DNA from: DALYDD01 sp031973395
GTDB lineage: Bacteria; Patescibacteriota; Minisyncoccia; Phycocordibacterales; CAIZLB01
Length of the DNA: 21,934 bases
Reading direction: 5' to 3'
Assembly (NCBI GenBank): GCA_031973395.1
Contig: DALYDD010000016.1
Location: 1 to 21,934 of the forward strand
Positions 1 through 7,884 of the stretch are shown here, piece after piece. The notes beneath the pieces are model-generated. The model saw only the letters and a list, made by a program, of their open reading frames with translations, was not told the origin of the DNA and searched no databases. Position 1 is the stretch's first letter; every line of letters begins with the position of its first letter. The position numbers were made by a program, and so were the translations under genes.

Positions 1-9
1 GGGTTTTAG

Positions 10-1196
10 TTATCTATTTGCTGTCTTTGCGAAAAAGATTCCGAGGAACAGTAGCTGAAAACAAGCAGCCACAATCGGACCGTAAATCAAAACAACATTT
101 TCAGAAAAATAAAAGAATATGAATATTCCTGCAGCTAGTGCAATCAATCTGCCCACGTTAAGGAAAATTTCATTGTCGATGATAAATGAATATCGCACTG
201 ACGCGTCTCCTGCTGTTTCTGCGTCAGTAAGTAAAAACGAAATCGGATTGAAAGCCAGTAAAAAAAATACGCTACCAATACCTGAAGTTACCACAATAAA
301 AACAAGTGCGGCTTGTCCAGGGAAACGAGGATTTTATACTGATTTTTCTGATCAACTTTTCTTCCATATAGATACGTTGCAACAACAATAAGTAATGCGA
401 CGATTGCGGTAATAGTGCCGAGCACTCCTTCATCCCCGAGCAATGAAAGTACCAAAAGAGTTGGGATAAATGAAAGCCCATCAATTGTTCCAGCGGACAT
501 AGACAGCAGCCGGCGATTATTCCAAACAGGTCGTTGGTTGAATCGAGTCAGTACTGTAGGTGCTGGGCTTTCAAAGGACCCAAGGTACACAATATATCCT
601 GCTATAGCCAGCAAGATGAATGAGATCGCAAAAAGCACCCAATATGCCTCTGTAGTGCCATACCAACCATTGTATGAACCAAGAACGATAAACCATCCTG
701 CGAGAAATGGCATGCTGATGCTTGAGAGGTTTGAAGCTATCTGCATGATGCTAAAATAATATTTACGCCCTTCAGCCAGTGTCTCCTTGAGTTCGAGATA
801 ATTTCTGTTTGCCCAATAGAATCCGTATCCAATACCATAAATACTTCCGTATCCAAGATACGCCCAAGCATTTGTTGTTTGGAACATAACGATAATCAGC
901 GTGCTTAATCCCGCAAGGACTGCACCGAGAGCAAACATAGTACGGACAGTAAATCTGCGGAGAAGCATTCCATTAAAATAAAACGTAATTGGGTGGAATG
1001 CATATCGTCCCACGTTGTACGCAGCAATATTAACGAAAGAATGCGTTGCTCTCCAGATAAAGGCACTGATAAATAGCGCAATGAGCGGGCTCGCAATTGT
1101 CTGAAAAATATTCGAAGCAAAAAGCCGGCGTAGGTTGCCTGGGGTTTCTTGAAGAAAATATGCTGCCTCTTTTCGGAGTACTGAAATGATAAACAT
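10..1196 (-). pseudogene. MFS transporter, frameshifted (sequence error or pseudogene)
   Basis: A 12-segment major facilitator transporter is split into two reading frames. The N-terminal part (1196 to about 320) gives roughly 290 residues, with alternating hydrophobic helices and a loop motif RRFTVRT near residues 80-86. The C-terminal part (about 318 to 10) continues the fold with GQAALVFIVVTSGIGS. Restoring one base near 318-323, inside a short G/C-rich run, joins them into about 395 residues, the usual MFS length. No substrate can be assigned. The start at 1196 lies 3 bases after the cyclophilin stop, so the two are probably co-transcribed. Nothing else in the gene is decayed, so a single-base sequencing error is as likely as a real mutation. 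Confidence 0.75.
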
Positions 1197-1199
1197 GAA

Positions 1200-1682
1200 C
1201 TATGAACTAATTTCTATTGAATTAATTACAATTGCCTCTACTGGTCGGTCACTCGGACCTGTCTTCACTCGGCTCATTTCTTCCACTAATTCATATCCCG
1301 AAACCACCTGTCCGAAGACCGTGTGCTTGGAATCTAAAAATACATTGTCAGCGACATTTATAAAGAACTGGGATCCGTTCGTATTGGGACCAGCGTTGGC
1401 CATTGAAATCGTTCCTTTGAGATTTTTACTTGTCGGCTTGATTTCATCTGCAAATTTATAGCCCGGACCTCCTGTCCCCCACATCGCCTGCATAGCATCG
1501 TCTTTGGTAAGCGGATCGCCGCCCTGAATCATGAAATCTTCAATGACTCGGTGAAATTTCGTTCCGTTATAAAAACCTGAGGTTGCCAGCTTGGTAAAAT
1601 TTTCAACAGTATTTGGAGTATTAATCGTATCGAGCTCAATTACGATATCTCCCATTGATGTTTTAAATGTTGCTTGTGTCAT
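1200..1682 (-). CDS. Peptidyl-prolyl cis-trans isomerase, cyclophilin type
   Basis: A 160-residue single-domain cyclophilin that catalyses prolyl cis-trans isomerisation during protein folding. It has no signal peptide, so it should be cytoplasmic. The active-site block FHRVIEDFMIQGGDP gives the catalytic Arg45 with Phe50 and Gln53. The second block SMANAGPNTNGSQFF (residues 93-107) is nearly identical to human cyclophilin A. The position of the cyclosporin-contacting Trp121 of cyclophilin A is Phe115 (FLDSKHTVFG), as in many bacterial enzymes with weak cyclosporin binding. Upstream, AAGG lies 8 bases before the ATG and a TATACA box about 16 bases before it, so this gene seems to have a short leader. 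It is followed at once by the MFS gene. Confidence 0.95.
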   Translation of the reverse strand: MTQATFKTSMGDIVIELDTINTPNTVENFTKLATSGFYNGTKFHRVIEDFMIQGGDPLTKDDAMQAMWGTGGPGYKFADEIKPTSKNLKGTISMANAGPNTNGSQFFINVADNVFLDSKHTVFGQVVSGYELVEEMSRVKTGPSDRPVEAIVINSIEISS

Positions 1683-1733
1683 AGTGTTACCTTATTTTTG
1701 TATAATTACCTATACTAGCATTAATACAGAGCA

Positions 1734-1783
1734 AAACACAACACAAGGCACCCACATACGATGTGGTGCCTTGTGTTGTGTTT
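1734..1783 (-). terminator. Long hairpin at the end of the 1782-2351 gene
   Basis: Arms 1734-1757 and 1761-1783 pair over 23 bp with a single bulged C at 1753 and a 3-base loop. The stem begins inside the TAA stop of the minus-strand gene and is followed on that strand by TTTTGCTC, a weak T tract. It separates this gene from cyclophilin, so a terminator role is likely. Confidence 0.7.
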
Positions 1784-2351
1784 AACTACGAAATTGTACA
1801 GAGTCTATCTGCAAGATAGGCTGAAATTGTAAAGTATCTAATGGTAAGCTGGATGAATTTTGTAAATTGCGCCAATAGCGTATGCTGCCTTTGCGATATT
1901 TTGTTCCACCTGCCTTAGTCCAACCACGGTGGTTGCTTGCCCATACCATTACACTTCCGGCAATAATAAATGCTGCGCTAACTGAGTAGCCAGTAATAAT
2001 GGTTGCGTTTGCGTACGGATTATATGGAGTGCATCCGCAAGGATTGTTCCACACATAGTAGTTCAAATGATACGATGCAGTACCCAAACCACCCAAAATT
2101 CCAATTGGAATAAATACTGCTCCCCAAGCCTTAAGTGGATCAACATAATAGTTGCTTCTGTAAACGGGTACAACAACATATCCTGGTGAACTTCTGCGAA
2201 ACATAATGCTCTTCTGTGGAACATATGTTCTTGGCTGAGAATGGAAGCGAGGCTGGATGAATGTGCGGGAGTGGCGAGGGTTCATTATCTGACCGTATAC
2301 TCCTGTTGATACAAGCATGGCGAAAAATGCCGTCAAAATATAGTTTTTCAT
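1782..2351 (-). CDS. Secreted or membrane protein of unknown function
   Basis: A 189-residue protein I do not recognise. It starts with a classical signal peptide (MKNYILTAFFAMLVSTGVYG, likely cleaved before Gln21), then a basic Arg/Pro/Tyr-rich stretch (24-70). Two hydrophobic segments follow, around 76-97 (AWGAVFIPIGILGGLG) and 118-140 (TIITGYSVSAAFIIAG), with a short loop between them carrying CGC. Unlike most genes here it has a Shine-Dalgarno-like AGGA just before the ATG and a leader of about 40 bases behind TTGACA-N16-TAAAGT. The VYGQ cleavage site is typical of Bacteroidota exported proteins, so transfer from that group is possible but unproven. Confidence 0.7.
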   Translation of the reverse strand: MKNYILTAFFAMLVSTGVYGQIMNPRHSRTFIQPRFHSQPRTYVPQKSIMFRRSSPGYVVVPVYRSNYYVDPLKAWGAVFIPIGILGGLGTASYHLNYYVWNNPCGCTPYNPYANATIITGYSVSAAFIIAGSVMVWASNHRGWTKAGGTKYRKGSIRYWRNLQNSSSLPLDTLQFQPILQIDSVQFRS

Positions 2352-2393
2352 AGTTCCTGTTTATGGTGATGTAATCGAATTTCAATTGTTCTC

Positions 2394-2421
2394 ACTTTAC
2401 AAGAAAATGTGGATATGTCAA
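2394..2421 (-). promoter_or_regulatory. Candidate promoter of the 1782-2351 gene
   Basis: Reading on the minus strand, TTGACA (2416-2421) and TAAAGT (2394-2399) are separated by 16 bases, leaving a leader of about 40 bases before the ATG at 2351. Confidence 0.4.
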
Positions 2422-2444
2422 ACCGAGGAACACTTAGTAACGTT

Positions 2445-2453
2445 TGCTATACT
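2445..2453 (+). promoter_or_regulatory. Extended -10 of the SDR gene
   Basis: TGCTATACT, with TATACT at 2448-2453, lies 6 bases before the ATG at 2460. Transcription should begin at or next to the A of the start codon, giving a leaderless mRNA. Confidence 0.6.
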
Positions 2454-2459
2454 GTATAT

Positions 2460-3254
2460 ATGAAACCACTATCATTACAGGAAACAATCAATCTCTCTCA
2501 AAAAGTCGCAATCGTAACTGGTGGAGCAATGGGGATCGGGTACGGTATCGCCTATCGGCTTGCCGAAGCAGGTGCTTCAGTCGTTATCGCAGATACAAAT
2601 AAAAAAGCGGCCGATGAATCAGCTCAAAAACTTATTTCTGAGGGATGGAAGGCTGCGAGTATTGAAATCGATGTTTCAAATAGTGAACATGTTTCGCGCA
2701 TGATTCAATTCACCGTCGAAACTTTTGGCGGAGTCGATATTCTCGTAAACAACGCTGGCATCTATCCTAATACCCCGATGATGCAGATGGATGAAAACTC
2801 TTTTGATCGTGTTTTAGCAGTAAACTTGAAAAGCACTTTTATGGCAACAAAAGCTGCCGCCGCACAAATTATCAAACAAGGGCGCGGCGGCAAGATTATC
2901 AATATAACCTCAGTCGATGCACTGCATCCTTCTATGGTCGGCTTAGCTGCCTATGATTCTTCAAAACATGGAATGTGGGGATTTACGAAAAACACCGCGC
3001 TCGAGCTGGCACCTCATCACATTTGGGTAAATGCTATTGCTCCAGGTGGTGTAGCGACTCCAGGAACGGGTATGGGTGCTGGTATGACACCAGAAATGTC
3101 TGAAACAATGAAGCCATTCCTTAATAAAATCCCGATGCGTCGCATGGGAGAAGCTGATGAAATTGGCAAAGTAGCTCTCTTTCTTGCTTCAGATCTTTCA
3201 AGCTACATGACGGGTGCGCAGGTTGTGGTGGACGGCGGAGTGCTGTTGGCATAA
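2460..3254 (+). CDS. Short-chain dehydrogenase/reductase (SDR family)
   Basis: A 264-residue classical SDR, an NAD(P)-dependent oxidoreductase of unknown substrate. The Rossmann motif TGGAMGIG (20-27) binds the cofactor. Asp45 at the end of the second strand suggests NAD(H) preference. NNAG is at 97-100 and the catalytic triad is Ser141, Tyr155, Lys159 (YDSSK). The C-terminal SYMTGAQVVVDGG is the standard SDR ending. The reading frame is open upstream to 2409, but the TATACT box at 2448-2453 would lie inside that extension, so the ATG at 2460 is preferred. The gene stands alone and ends at a perfect 16-bp hairpin. Confidence 0.93.
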   Translation: MKPLSLQETINLSQKVAIVTGGAMGIGYGIAYRLAEAGASVVIADTNKKAADESAQKLISEGWKAASIEIDVSNSEHVSRMIQFTVETFGGVDILVNNAGIYPNTPMMQMDENSFDRVLAVNLKSTFMATKAAAAQIIKQGRGGKIINITSVDALHPSMVGLAAYDSSKHGMWGFTKNTALELAPHHIWVNAIAPGGVATPGTGMGAGMTPEMSETMKPFLNKIPMRRMGEADEIGKVALFLASDLSSYMTGAQVVVDGGVLLA

Positions 3255-3272
3255 TTTTCAAACACGAAATAC

Positions 3273-3307
3273 AAACCCGGGCGGCGCCTTTGGCGCCGCC
3301 CGGGTTT
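3273..3307. terminator. Bidirectional terminator between SDR and SulP genes
   Basis: A perfect 16-bp GC-rich stem (3273-3288 with 3292-3307) closed by TTT and flanked by AAA and TTT. It sits between two convergent genes and can serve both. Confidence 0.8.
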
Positions 3308-3316
3308 CTCACCTCC

Positions 3317-4945
3317 CTACCCAATCATCTCCATCACATCGTCATTCGTCACCCCAATCTTTCCTTCTTCAAAAAGTTTTTTAAACCAAACATGTTTTTT
3401 AAATTCTGTACGGCGTTCCGGCTTTACTCCTGATAGATACACATCCTGGTTTCGCTGTTCGAGAAATTCCATAATTTCTTCGAGGATTTCATACCCATCC
3501 ACATCAATATGATGCACGTATCTAAAATTAAATATAATGGGTTTCTTTGCAGAAATCCTAGTAATGCGTTCAAGGTGGCTGTTAGCATTGAGATATGTAA
3601 GAGTTCCAGGAAAACGATAAATTATCGCCTTATCCCCGACTTCTTCGAGCGAATAATTATCAGGATCTATCTCACTTCCAAATTCAGCTTTTGATAGTTT
3701 GTCTGCAAGTATGATAAGTGCGGCCAGTGCACCAACGACAATACCTGCAGTGGCGTCATAGATAAATGTAAGTCCAGCGACAATGATGGCGAGTCCGAAC
3801 GCGCTTCGATCAAGTTCATACATTTTTACAAAATGCTCGCGCGCAACCATACGGATCGATACATATACAAGGATTGATGCGGTAATCGAAAGCGGCAAAA
3901 ATCTAAAGCCCGCGATAAGCGCGATAGAAATAATTGCTACTGCAATTGCGTTAAGGACCTGGGAAAAACTAGATTGGGCACCGCTTTTTACATTAAGTGC
4001 TGTACGCGCGAAAACTCCGGAAGCAGGAAGACCTCCAAAAATACCCGATGCAATGTTTGCTAAACCAACACCAAACACTTCTCTTCGCTGATTAAATTTT
4101 GTCTTCGTCATACCATCAGCGGTCTTTGCTGAAATAAGTGTTTCAAGGATAACGACGAATGCAATAACAGCGGAAGCTTTAATGAGCAGCGTAAAAATAT
4201 GGAAATACGTCATTCCAGCAATAGCTGTATTTGAAAGCAGCGCTGAGAAATTCGGAAAGAGGAATAGATTGCCGCTCAGTCCTGGATATTTTGTTCCAAT
4301 CGTCTGAATATCAAATGGAATAATTCCCTGTGCAGCACCATATCCAATAGCAATGCCGAGAATTGTAACTAAAATTGCATTTGGCCATCGTGGCTTCCAT
4401 TTCAGTAAGACAAAAAGAATAATCAGGCTTGTTGCAAAAAGTCCGAATGCTGACCAATTAATCATGCCGAGGGGTTTTACAGATTCCCCGATATTTGCGA
4501 CAGTAGACTCATGAGACTGCAGCCCTTGTAATCCAAGTGCTGCATTAAGCTGACCAAATGCAATCGTAAGCGCGACGCCAAGAGTAAATCCGTGCACGAC
4601 GCTTGAAGGGACAAATACAAGATACCGATCCCATTTCAGGAGCCAGACAGCGAGAATGATAATACCGCTGACAATTGCAAGTAGTGGGAGAATTGCCGGA
4701 CCATAGAGTATGGCGTATCCGATCAATATACCAGTCAATGCTCCAGCCGGTCCGATAATGTTAAATCTACTGCCGCCTATAAGCCCTCCGACAAGTCCTG
4801 CCCAGACTGCAGTAATAATACCTGCCATTGGACTTGCGCCTGAAGCAATGGCTAACGAAAATGAAAGCGGAACGGAAACCAAGGCAACCGAAATACCTGA
4901 TTTCCAATTCTGCTTAAACGATTCTTTTAATGCTGTGAAATTCAT
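3317..4945 (-). CDS. SulP family anion transporter with STAS domain
   Basis: A 542-residue inner-membrane transporter of the SulP (SLC26-like) family, which carries sulfate, bicarbonate or related anions. The substrate cannot be read from the sequence. The hydrophobic part covers about residues 15-425 and includes the family signature SRFNIIGPAGALTGIL. The C-terminal STAS domain (about 435-540) contains HHIDVDGYEIL, where Asp-Val-Asp-Gly stands at the usual D-S/T-x-G loop. The frame is open to 4990, but a perfect TGCTATAAT lies 6 bases before the ATG at 4945, which fixes the start. It is transcribed divergently from the DUF305 gene at 5022. Confidence 0.92.
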   Translation of the reverse strand: MNFTALKESFKQNWKSGISVALVSVPLSFSLAIASGASPMAGIITAVWAGLVGGLIGGSRFNIIGPAGALTGILIGYAILYGPAILPLLAIVSGIIILAVWLLKWDRYLVFVPSSVVHGFTLGVALTIAFGQLNAALGLQGLQSHESTVANIGESVKPLGMINWSAFGLFATSLIILFVLLKWKPRWPNAILVTILGIAIGYGAAQGIIPFDIQTIGTKYPGLSGNLFLFPNFSALLSNTAIAGMTYFHIFTLLIKASAVIAFVVILETLISAKTADGMTKTKFNQRREVFGVGLANIASGIFGGLPASGVFARTALNVKSGAQSSFSQVLNAIAVAIISIALIAGFRFLPLSITASILVYVSIRMVAREHFVKMYELDRSAFGLAIIVAGLTFIYDATAGIVVGALAALIILADKLSKAEFGSEIDPDNYSLEEVGDKAIIYRFPGTLTYLNANSHLERITRISAKKPIIFNFRYVHHIDVDGYEILEEIMEFLEQRNQDVYLSGVKPERRTEFKKHVWFKKLFEEGKIGVTNDDVMEMIG

Positions 4946-4951
4946 TCGGTG

Positions 4952-4960
4952 ATTATAGCA
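4952..4960 (-). promoter_or_regulatory. Extended -10 of the SulP gene
   Basis: TGCTATAAT on the minus strand ends 6 bases before the ATG at 4945, predicting a leaderless transcript. Confidence 0.65.
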
Positions 4961-5000
4961 TCCACTACCTACTCTGTAACGTTGTGGCAAATAGTGTAAT

Positions 5001-5020
5001 TACCTGTTAAATTATAGGTA
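5001..5020 (+). promoter_or_regulatory. Promoter and possible operator of the first DUF305 gene
   Basis: TG-T-TAAATT (5005-5013) is a plausible extended -10, 8 bases before the ATG at 5022. It lies inside an inverted repeat TACCT-N10-AGGTA (5001-5020), which could be a repressor site. The repeat arms are only 5 bp, so this is tentative. Confidence 0.35.
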
Positions 5021-5021
5021 T

Positions 5022-5375
5022 ATGCAAAAAACAAACATTATATACGGAGTCTCGGGACTCATTATTGGGGCACTTATTACTCTTGGCATCTGCGCACTCG
5101 TCACTATGAACCGAAGCCATAGCATGCAAGCAATGATGGATGCAATGACAGAAAGACTGGATGGAAAAGTTGGAGATGAATTTGATAAAATCTTTTTAGA
5201 AGAAATGATCATGCACCACCAAGGCGCTGTCTCTATGGCTGGAAAGGCTCTCGTGCAATCAAATCGTCTTGAAATCAAAACAATGGCAGACGAGATCATT
5301 ACTGCACAAACGGATGAGATTGCACAAATGGAAGGATGGCTGAGCGATTGGTTTCAGGTAAATCACACCCACTAA
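5022..5375 (+). CDS. DUF305 protein, membrane-anchored, possible metal binding
   Basis: A 117-residue protein with an N-terminal membrane anchor (about 7-29) and a DUF305 helical domain outside. The family core is FDKIFLEEMIMHHQGAVSMA (54-73), with the His65-His66 pair, followed by MADEIITAQTDEIAQMEGW. DUF305 includes the cyanobacterial periplasmic copper protein CopM, so a metal-binding role is reasonable but not shown. It is a paralogue of the gene at 7885 but lacks that protein's Met/His-rich linker. It is a single gene, divergent from SulP and ending at a bidirectional hairpin. Confidence 0.88.
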   Translation: MQKTNIIYGVSGLIIGALITLGICALVTMNRSHSMQAMMDAMTERLDGKVGDEFDKIFLEEMIMHHQGAVSMAGKALVQSNRLEIKTMADEIITAQTDEIAQMEGWLSDWFQVNHTH

Positions 5376-5409
5376 AAAAATAAAACACCCACATGGGTGT
5401 TTTATTTTT
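5376..5409. terminator. Bidirectional terminator between DUF305 and MGMT genes
   Basis: A perfect 15-bp stem (5376-5390 with 5395-5409), loop ACAT, with A- and T-rich outer halves on each side. It starts directly after the DUF305 stop and overlaps the MGMT stop. Confidence 0.85.
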
Positions 5410-5905
5410 CTTCAGCTACTTTCTTCGTCTCAAATGCAAGCATCTTCTTTTTCCGTTCAATCCCCCATCGATAGCCGCCAATATCTCCATTTGATTTCAG
5501 GACACGATGACATGGAATTAAATAACCGATCGGATTACTTCCAATAGCTCGGCCAACGATTCTCGAAGATTTTTCTTTTCCAATTTCTTTGGCAATTTCT
5601 CCGTACGTTGAAGTTTTGCCGGACGGAATTCTGAGAAGCGCTTCCCAGACTTTTAGTTCCAAATCTGTTCCATGAAGATGGACTTTGATTTTTGATTTTG
5701 AAGTACTTCCCTTAAAGTAAGCTTCCACTTGTTTATGTGAAGCCATATTCTTGTCTATGAATGTGGCTTCTGACCAGCGGGATTTCAAATCAGTGAGAAG
5801 TTCTTTATTTGAATCTGCGAAAAGGATATTACAAATACCTTGCTTGGTTGAAGCAACGAGACAAAGTCCAAATTGAGTTTTAAAAATTGAATAATCAATA
5901 TTCAT
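5402..5905 (-). CDS. ogt: Methylated-DNA-protein cysteine methyltransferase
   Basis: A 167-residue O6-alkylguanine-DNA alkyltransferase that repairs alkylated guanine by moving the alkyl group to its own cysteine. The active site PCHRV places the acceptor at Cys122. SSRIVGRAIGSNP (103-115) supplies the helix-turn-helix recognition arginine and the hinge Asn114. GGYRWGIERKKKML closes the domain. There is no Ada-type N-terminal metal domain, so it resembles Ogt or MGMT. The frame is open to 5959, but TGGTATAAT 6 bases before the ATG at 5905 argues for that start. The symbol is by similarity to ogt. Confidence 0.93.
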   Translation of the reverse strand: MNIDYSIFKTQFGLCLVASTKQGICNILFADSNKELLTDLKSRWSEATFIDKNMASHKQVEAYFKGSTSKSKIKVHLHGTDLELKVWEALLRIPSGKTSTYGEIAKEIGKEKSSRIVGRAIGSNPIGYLIPCHRVLKSNGDIGGYRWGIERKKKMLAFETKKVAEEK

Positions 5906-5911
5906 GGTCGA

Positions 5912-5920
5912 ATTATACCA
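5912..5920 (-). promoter_or_regulatory. Extended -10 of the alkyltransferase gene
   Basis: TGGTATAAT on the minus strand ends 6 bases before the ATG at 5905; a leaderless mRNA is expected. Confidence 0.65.
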
Positions 5921-5964
5921 GAATATACTTCCTATCGAGATTAAGTTAATTCGTCCCAATACTC

Positions 5965-5973
5965 TGATATACT
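5965..5973 (+). promoter_or_regulatory. Extended -10 of the EamA-type gene
   Basis: TGATATACT ends 7 bases before the ATG at 5981. Confidence 0.6.
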
Positions 5974-5980
5974 AAGCCAT

Positions 5981-6874
5981 ATGTGGCTATTTTTCGCCTT
6001 TCTGGCACCCGCATTTTACGGGATTGCGAATGTTTTCGACAATCTCCTAACAAACAAGCATTTCAAAAACCCAGCGGTTCTGGTTTTTTATACTTCCCTC
6101 TTCAACATCATCTTTATTCCCCTGCTTTTCTTTTTTTATGAGCTTTCATGGCCTTCAATGGCTACTTGGCCGATTTTTGCAGTTTTAGGATTTGTTAACG
6201 TAGCCTATTTATGGCCATACTACAAAGGATTACAAAGTGACGACACTTCTACTGCTGTATCCTTTTTCAGTCTTGGCAGAATCTTCATTCCGTTCTGGGC
6301 ATTTTTCATTGTCGGCGAAACTTTATCATTTGGAGAATATACCGGTGTTCTGCTCATTATTATAAGTAGCATTCTCCTTTCAATGCAGGGCAGCCTGAAA
6401 GATATCAAGCTTAGTAAAGCGCTTTTCTATATTCTTTTTGCAGCCTTTATTATCTCATTTGAAGGTGTGCTCCTAAAACTTCTCTTCAACCAAGGAGTTT
6501 CCGCTGGAAATGCAATCGCCTGGGAAATGATTATTTCCTTCGTATTTGCCATGCTACTTATCTTTCACAAAGATTCATGGGTAGATATCAAAAGCAGTTT
6601 CCCACTTTTCAAGAAAAAATTACCAGTCTTTTTTGTCGAAGAAGGGGTAACATTCGTCGCCTTCTCAGCGGGAGCGATCGCTCTCACCATGGCGCCGGTT
6701 AGTCTAGTTAAAAGCATCACCATCTTTTCTCCGTTCTTCGTGCTTTTATATGCGAAATTATTCGGCAAAAAATTTCCCGAACTCTTCAATGAACAGAAAG
6801 GTGTTGGTATCACCTTGAAAAAAGTACTACTCTTTACTGTAATGACAATTGGCGTGCTGCTGGTTACGAACTAA
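5981..6874 (+). CDS. EamA/DMT-family permease
   Basis: A 297-residue integral membrane protein of the drug/metabolite transporter superfamily. The sequence shows about ten hydrophobic segments in two halves, as expected for two EamA repeats (roughly 1-135 and 146-297). Typical family text is SLGRIFIPFWAFFIVGETLSFGEYTGVLLI, the end of the first repeat, and APVSLVKSITIFSPFFVLLYAKLFGKK near the end of the second. Substrate is unknown; members export metabolites or amino acids. It has its own promoter, divergent from the alkyltransferase. No clear hairpin follows it before the CsoR promoter 50 bases downstream. Confidence 0.88.
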   Translation: MWLFFAFLAPAFYGIANVFDNLLTNKHFKNPAVLVFYTSLFNIIFIPLLFFFYELSWPSMATWPIFAVLGFVNVAYLWPYYKGLQSDDTSTAVSFFSLGRIFIPFWAFFIVGETLSFGEYTGVLLIIISSILLSMQGSLKDIKLSKALFYILFAAFIISFEGVLLKLLFNQGVSAGNAIAWEMIISFVFAMLLIFHKDSWVDIKSSFPLFKKKLPVFFVEEGVTFVAFSAGAIALTMAPVSLVKSITIFSPFFVLLYAKLFGKKFPELFNEQKGVGITLKKVLLFTVMTIGVLLVTN

Positions 6875-6924
6875 GCAACTTCTTTCTAATAACATCTTCG
6901 CCGTACGAGATATTTTATATTGTG

Positions 6925-6953
6925 TTGACAATACCCCCTAGGGGGTATATACT
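6925..6953 (+). promoter_or_regulatory. CsoR operon promoter
   Basis: TTGACA (6925-6930), a 17-base spacer, then TATACT (6948-6953), 6 bases before the csoR ATG. This is the best sigma70-type promoter in the window, and its spacer is filled by the operator palindrome. Confidence 0.9.
6931..6948. promoter_or_regulatory. CsoR-type operator in the promoter spacer
   Basis: ATACCCCCTAGGGGGTAT is a perfect 18-bp palindrome with a G/C tract in each half, the known form of CsoR-family operators. It occupies the spacer between -35 and -10, so bound repressor would block RNA polymerase; the operon is expected to be autorepressed and released by Cu(I). Confidence 0.85.
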
Positions 6954-6959
6954 ATATTT

Positions 6960-7228
6960 ATGCACACAGACAAGCAAAAACTCATCCGCCGCCTCAAAAT
7001 CCTCGAAGGCCAGGTTCGCGGCATCCAAGAAATGGTCGAAGGAGGTAAATACTGTATCGATATCATCACTCAAACATCTGCTATCAAACAGGGTCTTTCA
7101 AATGTAGAGGACATTCTCNNNNNNNNNNAGAACACCTCAGTCATTGTGTCGTCGACCAGATCAAAAAGGGACAAACAGCCAAGGCAACCAAGGAAATATT
7201 AAAAGTGTATCAACTTAAGAGAAAATAA
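6960..7228 (+). CDS. csoR: CsoR-family copper-sensing repressor (interrupted by gap)
   Basis: A small all-helical repressor of the CsoR/RcnR family. Helix 1 reads KQKLIRRLKILEGQVRGIQEMVEGGKYC, the family hallmark. The Cu(I) ligands Cys32 and the His-x3-Cys pair (EHLSHCVVDQI) are present, which fits a Cu(I) sensor rather than the Ni/Co sensor RcnR. A 10-N gap (7119-7128) of wrong length shifts the frame. After it the true frame is EHLSHCVVDQIKKGQTAKAT, running to TAA at 7226-7228. Filling needs a length of 8 or 11 bases rather than 10. The next gene starts 4 bases downstream, and the operator lies just upstream. Confidence 0.9.
7119..7128. other. Assembly gap (10 N) in csoR
   Basis: The 10-N run does not preserve the csoR reading frame, so it is a placeholder and not a measured length. 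Confidence 0.95.
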
Positions 7229-7232
7229 AAAT

Positions 7233-7856
7233 ATGTATACTTGCCCAATGCACCCAGAAGTAACAAGCGACCAGCCAGGCAGCTGCCCTAAATGCGGCAT
7301 GGCTCTCGTCTCAGTAGAATCAAAACCGAAAGTTCGAGTACATTCAGAAAATACTGGCCTCGGAGAGACAACTTGGAAAAGTTTTCTTCCTCTCTTTGCC
7401 ATCATCGGAACCATTACGCTTACGACCATCACGCTTGCGCTGCGAGATTCTGGCCTAGGAATATTCGATCTTTCAAAAACAATTTCATACTTCATGATCG
7501 GATTCTTTTTGACGTTCGGAACATTCAAACTGATGGACCTCAAAGGATTCAAAGAAGGATATTCAACCTACGATCTTCTAGCACAAAAAATTCCTGCCTA
7601 CGGGTATGCATACCCGTTCATTGAACTTTTCTTTGGATTTGCGATGATCTTACTTCCCTTTTCAAAGGGACTGCTCATTGCGGAATTCGCAGTCATGGCG
7701 TTCAGCGGACTTGGCGTTGCCATCAAGCTTGCAAAGAAAGAACCGTTTATGTGCGCCTGCCTCGGTACTTTCCTAAAAGTTCCGCTAACAAAAATAACTT
7801 TGATTGAAAATTTTGGCATGGCAGCATTAGCACTCGTTATGATTATTTTAGGATAG
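7233..7856 (+). CDS. Heavy-metal-binding domain fused to MauE/DoxX-like membrane protein
   Basis: A 207-residue two-part protein. Residues 1-25 (YTCPMHPEV then PGSCPKCGM) are a heavy-metal-binding domain with Cys4, His7, Cys18 and Cys21, the type found at the ends of copper ATPases and CusB-like proteins. Four hydrophobic segments follow (about 50-70, 84-102, 125-165, 187-206), with YPFIELFFGFAMIL and FMCACLGTF resembling MauE/DoxX-type redox membrane proteins; Cys174 and Cys176 lie in the last loop. It sits between CsoR and a DUF305 protein with a 4-base gap to csoR, so copper handling or a copper-linked thiol reaction is inferred. No Cu-ATPase is present nearby. Confidence 0.85.
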   Translation: MYTCPMHPEVTSDQPGSCPKCGMALVSVESKPKVRVHSENTGLGETTWKSFLPLFAIIGTITLTTITLALRDSGLGIFDLSKTISYFMIGFFLTFGTFKLMDLKGFKEGYSTYDLLAQKIPAYGYAYPFIELFFGFAMILLPFSKGLLIAEFAVMAFSGLGVAIKLAKKEPFMCACLGTFLKVPLTKITLIENFGMAALALVMIILG

Positions 7857-7884
7857 CGTATTAGCAACTTAATTGAGTAAAAAT

